Positions 63,861 through 64,000 of a stretch of DNA of 64,000 bases are shown piece after piece. Under the pieces are notes generated by a model that saw only the letters and a program-made list of their open reading frames with translations, was not told the origin of the DNA and did not search any database. A program made the translations under genes and the position numbers. The stretch's first letter is position 1; every line of letters begins with the position of its first letter. Source of the stretch: Chitinophagales bacterium (lineage in GTDB: Bacteria; Bacteroidota; Bacteroidia; Chitinophagales; JADJOU01); the NCBI GenBank assembly GCA_016787225.1, contig JAEUUY010000011.1, positions 267,354 to 331,353 on the forward strand, in the 5' to 3' direction.

Positions 63861-64000
63861 CTACCTTATCAACGTAATACTTCCTTTTTTAGTACGTTTT
63901 TCTCCGTTGAGATATTCTACCTCTGCAGAGAAGCTGTATACGCCACTTGGTTGTGGCTCGTTTTTATAGACCCCATCCCATCCCATAGTGATATGGTCAG
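63861..64000 (-). CDS. C-terminus of gliding-type (type B) T9SS sorting-domain protein, truncated by window end
   Basis: Only the last 46 codons are present; the stop is TAG at 63861-63863. They read ITMGWDGVYKNEPQPSGVYS, then FSAEVEYLNGEKRTKKGSITLIR. This is the gliding motility-associated C-terminal domain (CHU_C/TIGR04131 type) with its hallmark WDG-Y-PSGVY and terminal S-TLIR. Such proteins are large, secreted by T9SS and need a PorP/SprF partner, which follows downstream at 62658-63752. Confidence 0.85.
   Translation of the reverse strand, partial: DHITMGWDGVYKNEPQPSGVYSFSAEVEYLNGEKRTKKGSITLIR

Overview
The window looks like the chromosome of a Bacteroidota bacterium, probably a pigmented, aerobic, aquatic member of the Saprospiria/Chitinophagia/Flavobacteriia breadth. 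Evidence: C-terminal type IX secretion sorting domains, a PorP/SprF protein beside a type B (gliding-type) C-terminal domain, LytTR/propeller two-component signalling, a MurG-like glycosyltransferase, the short Bacteroidota-type arginine decarboxylase, RibBA, and many -7 boxes of the form TAnnTTTG with little Shine-Dalgarno sequence. Base composition is AT-rich. Nearly all genes are intact. No prophage, IS transposase or CRISPR array was found.

Layout. 1-2.4 kb: a NupG-like nucleoside transporter (cut by the window edge), a BFN/UVR protein, tRNA-Ala(GGC) flanked by partial copies of itself, and a DUF1569 protein. 2.4-12 kb (all minus): two related T9SS cargo proteins, a LytTR response regulator, a repeat-rich island holding a GIY-YIG gene, a propeller-type LytS-like sensor kinase and a SpoIIE-type phosphatase. 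12-23 kb: TrhA-like membrane protein, a BT_3928-type membrane protein, two amino acid transporters with a DinB-like protein, a secreted propeller-like protein, ABC-F ATPase plus DUF4442, a small lipoprotein, and rpmH-rnpA-yidD. 23-33.6 kb: GNAT, arginine decarboxylase, sufB and sufC separated by an ORF6N remnant, an SDR/HAD/NeuB sugar-acid set, a sterol-desaturase-family enzyme, a PiT phosphate transporter and rpiB. 33.6-43.2 kb: a three-domain ICMT/PAP2/Lgt fusion with a lipocalin-like partner, a glycosyltransferase, heme A synthase, an ECF sigma factor with a membrane partner, pyrD, ribBA and a second glycosyltransferase. 43.3-44.8 kb: a HerA-like ATPase.

44.9-57.7 kb is the most striking region. 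A MarR-type regulator is divergent from one tight run of 16 same-strand genes: carotenoid genes (crtI, crtB, an exported protein, crtZ, crtYcd), an SDR, several small conserved proteins (an unrecognised helical protein, SRPBCC, DUF2452, TIGR03643, DUF429, DUF2256), three different photolyase/cryptochrome-family proteins and a flavin reductase. It reads as a light/photo-oxidative stress module joining pigment synthesis to DNA photorepair. Two of the photolyase-family members are unusual: one seems to have its domains in permuted order, and one is FeS-BCP-like but has no cysteine after residue 94. A 27-bp inverted repeat between the regulator and crtI is a candidate operator.

57.8-64 kb: gcvT, tatA, a GroES-like protein, a diverged tandem repeat, a sugar nucleotidyltransferase, a YkgJ-type cysteine-cluster protein, and the start of a T9SS/gliding-type locus (an asparagine-synthetase-B-like exported protein, PorP/SprF, and the C-terminus of a type B sorted protein).
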